7,450 nucleotides of DNA, from NCBI GenBank assembly GCA_900549215.1, contig URNJ01000089.1, positions 1 to 7,450 of the forward strand, read 5' to 3'. Under the pieces are notes generated by a model. That model worked only from the letters and a program-made list of their open reading frames with translations. It had not been told where the DNA came from and searched no databases. Position numbers and translations under genes: made by a program. This stretch comes from an uncultured Collinsella sp. (GTDB lineage: Bacteria > Actinomycetota > Coriobacteriia > Coriobacteriales > Coriobacteriaceae). Below, one piece after another: positions 4,925 through 7,450 of this stretch. Numbering within the stretch: position 1 is the stretch's first letter; each line of letters starts with the position of its first letter.

Positions 4925-6004
4925 ATGGCAAACAAGCTCTCTGTCGCATTTATCGGCACCGGAATTATGGGTGCCCCCATTGCCGGCCACATTCTGGACG
5001 CTGGCTATCCCGTCACGGTCAACAACCGCACCAAGTCCAAGGCCGCAGCGCTCGTTGAGCGCGGTGCCGTCTGGGCCGATACGCCGGCAGATGCCGCGGC
5101 GAACGCCGACGTCGTCTTTACCATGGTGGGTTATCCCTCCGAGGTCGAGGAGCTCTACCTGGCGGGTGACGGTCTGCTCGCGTGCACTAAGCCCGGTGCG
5201 GTCCTGATCGACCTTACCACGAGCTCGCCCGAGCTGGCGCGCGACATTGCCGAGGCCGCCCAGGTCTCCGGCCGCATGGCGTTTGACTGCCCCGTCACCG
5301 GCGGCGAGTCGGGTGCCATCGCCGGCACGCTCACGGCTATCGTGGGCGCCACCGAGAACGACATCGCGCCGGTCCGCGACATCCTTTCCACCTTTGCGGC
5401 AACCATCTGCTGCTTCGATGGCGCCGGCAAGGGTCAGGCTGCCAAGCTTGCCAACCAGGTGTCGCTGGGCGCCTGCATGGTCGGCATGGCAGACGCCATG
5501 GCGTTTGCCGAGCTGAGCGGCCTTGATCTTGAGAAGACCCGTCAGATGATCCTGGGTGGCACCGGCAAGTCCGGTGCCCTGGAGAGCCTGGCGCCCAAGG
5601 CGCTCGACGGCGACTACAAGCCCGGCTTTATGGTCGAGCACTTCATTAAGGACCTGCGCTTGGCGCTCGCCTATGCCGATGACCGCGAGCTCGCGCTGCC
5701 CGGCGCCGACGTCGCCTTTACGCTCTACGACATGCTCGACGCCATCGGTGGCGCCAAGCTGGGCACCCAGGCCATCACGGTTCTCTACAAGGAGGAGGCC
5801 GACGCCATCGCCGCCGGTCTGGACTGGTCGCAGTATCGTCCCGAGGAGCATGGTGCTCACGAGGAAGGCTGCGGTTGCGGCGAACATGGCGACGACCACG
5901 AGTGCGGTTGTGGCCACCACCACGACGAGGACCACGAGTGCTGCGGCGGCCACGGCCATGATGATGGCCACGAGTGCTGCTGCGGCCACCATCACGGGGA
6001 GTAG
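4925..6004 (+). CDS. 3-hydroxyisobutyrate dehydrogenase-family NAD(P)-oxidoreductase with His/Cys-rich tail
   Basis: 359 aa, with ribosome site AAGGAAAGG just upstream. Residues 1-165 are the Rossmann domain: GTGIMG (11-16) for the dinucleotide, NNRTKSKA after strand β2, and FDCPVTGGESGA (120-131) for the substrate carboxylate. Residues 166-300 are the helical domain with the catalytic lysine K174 in GQAAKLANQ and the KDL motif at 242-244. R35 after β2 hints at NADP, but that is only a guess. The substrate cannot be told: relatives reduce tartronate semialdehyde, hydroxyisobutyrate, succinic semialdehyde or glyoxylate. The ordinary family ends near residue 300. Here 309-359 adds a tail with 14 His and 9 Cys, a probable Ni/Zn/Cu-binding segment. 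It opens a tight operon; the next gene starts five bases after the stop. Confidence 0.92.
   Translation: MANKLSVAFIGTGIMGAPIAGHILDAGYPVTVNNRTKSKAAALVERGAVWADTPADAAANADVVFTMVGYPSEVEELYLAGDGLLACTKPGAVLIDLTTSSPELARDIAEAAQVSGRMAFDCPVTGGESGAIAGTLTAIVGATENDIAPVRDILSTFAATICCFDGAGKGQAAKLANQVSLGACMVGMADAMAFAELSGLDLEKTRQMILGGTGKSGALESLAPKALDGDYKPGFMVEHFIKDLRLALAYADDRELALPGADVAFTLYDMLDAIGGAKLGTQAITVLYKEEADAIAAGLDWSQYRPEEHGAHEEGCGCGEHGDDHECGCGHHHDEDHECCGGHGHDDGHECCCGHHHGE
5891..5995 (+). repeat. Three tandem units coding the metal-binding tail
   Basis: Units 5891-5923 (11 codons), 5924-5959 and 5960-5995 (12 codons each) each encode a D-rich start, HEC, a second Cys or Gly, and HxH or HHH: DDHECGCGHHH, DEDHECCGGHGH, DDGHECCCGHHH. 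The DNA is also repeated (each holds a CCACGAGTGC core), so the tail probably grew by duplication and may vary in length between strains. Confidence 0.8.
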
Positions 6005-6009
6005 CGCCC

Positions 6010-6438
6010 ATGAGCTGGACGTTCGTGGTGCTCGCGCTGGTGCTCTTTCTCTTTGCGATCTACATCGGCTTTTTGTGCGGCCAGTGGGCGTGCGAAAAGC
6101 GCGTCATCACCAAGCGCGACTACTGGATTGCCAACTTTGCGGGAGCTGCGGCAGTCGTTCTGCTGACCTGGGTGTTCTCGCTGTTTCCGCTGGTGCAGTT
6201 TGCGCCGATCGGCTGGCTCGGCGGCTTTATCGCCGGCCTTAAGATGAGCTTTGGCGAGTCCGTCGGTCCGTGGCGCAAGCACGACGAGGTCTTTAACGTC
6301 AACAAGGCACACCGCGCCGCCGCCGACGCGGGCGATGCCGAGGAACGCCGCCGTGCGCGTCGCAATGGCGCTGCCGACCGACAGCTCATCTCGGTCACCG
6401 ATGACAGCAAGGGTGCTGGCAAGCACGCTAAGAAATAG
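6010..6438 (+). CDS. Small membrane protein of unknown function
   Basis: 142 aa. The start ATG 6010 is set by GGGGAG (5996-6001), which overlaps the end of the upstream gene. Residues 3-24 form a first hydrophobic helix (TFVVLALVLFLFAIYIGF), 42-63 a second, and 65-80 a Gly-rich third that may only dip into the membrane. The loop WACEKRVITKRDYW lies between the first two. From residue 88 on the chain is polar and charged, with an Arg/Ala-rich helix (102-119) and a Lys-rich end, probably cytoplasmic under the positive-inside rule. It is not a family I recognise. Co-transcription with the dehydrogenase (gap 5 nt) and the HEAT-like gene (gap 15 nt) is the only clue to its role. Confidence 0.8.
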   Translation: MSWTFVVLALVLFLFAIYIGFLCGQWACEKRVITKRDYWIANFAGAAAVVLLTWVFSLFPLVQFAPIGWLGGFIAGLKMSFGESVGPWRKHDEVFNVNKAHRAAADAGDAEERRRARRNGAADRQLISVTDDSKGAGKHAKK

Positions 6439-6453
6439 TAAGAAGAGGTAACT

Positions 6454-7152
6454 ATGGCAGAAAATAAAGACGAACAGCTCACCGACGAGGAGCTGGCACA
6501 GCTTCAGCTGGCAGAGGAGAACGAGAACGCCGTCGATCGCCTGGTCCAGGAGCTCGGCTGCCCCACGCGCCGCATCCGCCAGTTTGCCGCTCGCGTGCTG
6601 CACCTGCTTGCCGAGCGTGATCCGCAGCGCGTCGTGCCCTGCGTGCCCGCGCTGATCGAGGCACTCGACCGCCCCGAGGCGCAGACCCGCTGGGAGGCCC
6701 TCGATGCCCTGACGGCGCTCGCCACCACCTGCCCCGAGCAGCTGGGCGATGCCTTTGAGGGCGCCGAGACCGCACTGTTCGACGAGATTTCCTCCACGCT
6801 GCGCTATGCCGCCTTCCGCCTGCTGTGCGTGTGGGGCGCCACGGGCGTCGAGCGTTCGCGCGAGGCTTGGCCCATCCTGGACGAGGCTATCCAGTGCTAC
6901 CACGGCGACCTCGAGTATCGCGACATGCTCGGTTGCCTGTACGAGTTTGGCCTGGGCGAGATCGACGCCGAGGTCGCCGAGAAGCTCGCGTTGCGCCTTA
7001 AGTTCGATGCCGAGAACGGCAAGGGAAGCTATCTCAAAGCCCGTTCGAGCGAGATTTGCGAAATGCTTGTTAAACGCTTTGGCTTGGATCTCTCCAAAAA
7101 GAAGAAGCGTGCTAGCGTTAAAAAATCTGAGGCCGCCGAAGACGAGGAGTAA
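6454..7152 (+). CDS. HEAT/ARM-like helical repeat protein of unknown function
   Basis: 232 aa, ribosome site AGAGG (6444-6448) five bases upstream. An acidic start (1-28) is followed by paired amphipathic helices typical of HEAT repeats: AVDRLVQELGCPTRRIRQFAARVLHLLAE (about 26-54), VPCVPALIEALDRPEAQTRWEALDALTALAT (about 61-91) and the segment 101-130. These pairs have the Leu/Ala spacing and the mid-repeat Pro or Asp of the family. The end is Lys- and Glu-rich (KKKKRASVKKSEAAEDEE). No signal peptide or enzyme motif is seen, so a protein-binding scaffold in the cytoplasm is likely (inference). It lies between a membrane protein and isocitrate dehydrogenase, six bases before the latter, so it is translated with it. 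Confidence 0.82.
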   Translation: MAENKDEQLTDEELAQLQLAEENENAVDRLVQELGCPTRRIRQFAARVLHLLAERDPQRVVPCVPALIEALDRPEAQTRWEALDALTALATTCPEQLGDAFEGAETALFDEISSTLRYAAFRLLCVWGATGVERSREAWPILDEAIQCYHGDLEYRDMLGCLYEFGLGEIDAEVAEKLALRLKFDAENGKGSYLKARSSEICEMLVKRFGLDLSKKKKRASVKKSEAAEDEE

Positions 7153-7158
7153 CAGATT

Positions 7159-7450
7159 ATGGCGCACGATGTAGTCCTGATTCCCGGTGACGGTATCGGT
7201 CCCGAGATTACGCAGGCCATGCGCCGCGTGGTCGAGGCCACCGGTGTCCAGATCAATTGGAACGTCCAAGAGGCCGGTGCCGGCGTCATGGACGAGTTTG
7301 GCACGCCACTGCCTCAGCACGTGCTCGACGCGGTCGCCGAGACCAAGGTTGCCATCAAGGGTCCCATCACCACACCGGTCGGCACGGGCTTCCGCAGCGT
7401 TAACGTGGCCCTGCGCAAGCACTTCGACCTGTACGCCTGCGTGCGCCCCT
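7159..7450 (+). CDS. NAD-type isocitrate dehydrogenase, N-terminal part (runs off the window)
   Basis: 97 codons are visible before the edge. The start ATG 7159 has GAGGAG (7144-7149) nine bases upstream inside the previous gene. VLIPGDGIGPEIT (6-18) opens the β-decarboxylating dehydrogenase fold and IKGPITTPVGTGFRS is the strand before the active site. S80, N82, R86 and R96 occupy the places of S113, N115, R119 and R129 of the E. coli enzyme, which hold isocitrate. The segment GFRSVNVALRKHFDLYACVRP favours isocitrate over isopropylmalate dehydrogenase. It converts isocitrate and NAD(P) to 2-oxoglutarate, CO2 and NAD(P)H in the cytoplasm. NAD use is inferred from likeness to the short IDH3-type forms; the coenzyme residues lie beyond the edge. 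Confidence 0.88.
   Translation, partial: MAHDVVLIPGDGIGPEITQAMRRVVEATGVQINWNVQEAGAGVMDEFGTPLPQHVLDAVAETKVAIKGPITTPVGTGFRSVNVALRKHFDLYACVRP

Noticed and set aside
4577..5995. 472-codon open frame on the minus strand
   Set aside because: Antisense of the dehydrogenase and of the degV end. The Val/Ala-rich start is just the complement of the His/Cys tail repeats.
5992..7422. 476-codon open frame on the minus strand
   Set aside because: It is the antisense shadow of four well supported + genes with strong GC3 bias; the translation has no family likeness and spans gene borders.
1..7450. tRNA, rRNA or CRISPR array
   Set aside because: No cloverleaf with a TTCGAnTC arm, no rRNA core and no regularly spaced repeats were seen on either strand.

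Overview
The window looks like a piece of a high-GC actinomycete chromosome of the class Coriobacteriia, most likely a Collinsella-type gut bacterium. This is inferred from codon use (GCC/GGC/CTG/GAG-rich, with long empty antisense frames), the long-form hibernation factor, and a run of single-strand genes with strong AGGAG-type ribosome sites. No database search was possible, so the genus is a guess. All real genes lie on the + strand.

Layout. (1) 25-1134: an orphan protein with the look of an AbiEi/DUF559-like fusion, ending in a PD-(D/E)XK-type nuclease domain. (2) 1135-1846: over 700 bases without a confident gene. It holds a 227-bp element bounded by 52-bp inverted repeats (1164-1390), a GC-rich hairpin fused to its right end, a good sigma70-type promoter (1487-1515), and about 325 nt of hairpin-dense leader. 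(3) 1847-2857: an exported lipoprotein related to amino-acid ABC substrate-binding proteins but without the usual ligand residues. A clear terminator follows. (4) 2964-3759: a structured leader and then the long-form ribosome hibernation factor (HPF/RaiA), with a strong terminator. (5) 3839-4826: a DegV/FakB-like fatty-acid-binding protein whose frame is broken by a 34-nt imperfect duplication. (6) 4925-7450: a tightly packed operon: a 3-hydroxyisobutyrate-dehydrogenase-family oxidoreductase with a 51-residue His/Cys-rich tail, a small membrane protein, a HEAT-like helical repeat protein, and the start of NAD-type isocitrate dehydrogenase.

How they fit. The HPF stores ribosomes as inactive 100S dimers in slow growth. 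DegV/FakB proteins deliver exogenous fatty acids to a kinase. The last operon joins two NAD(P)-linked hydroxyacid dehydrogenases with two unrecognised small proteins, which points to central carbon metabolism.

The strongest candidates for something not well described are the inverted-repeat element, the structured leader(s) two genes apart around the raiA locus, and the metal-binding tail on the dehydrogenase. The degV break may be a real mutation or an assembly error.
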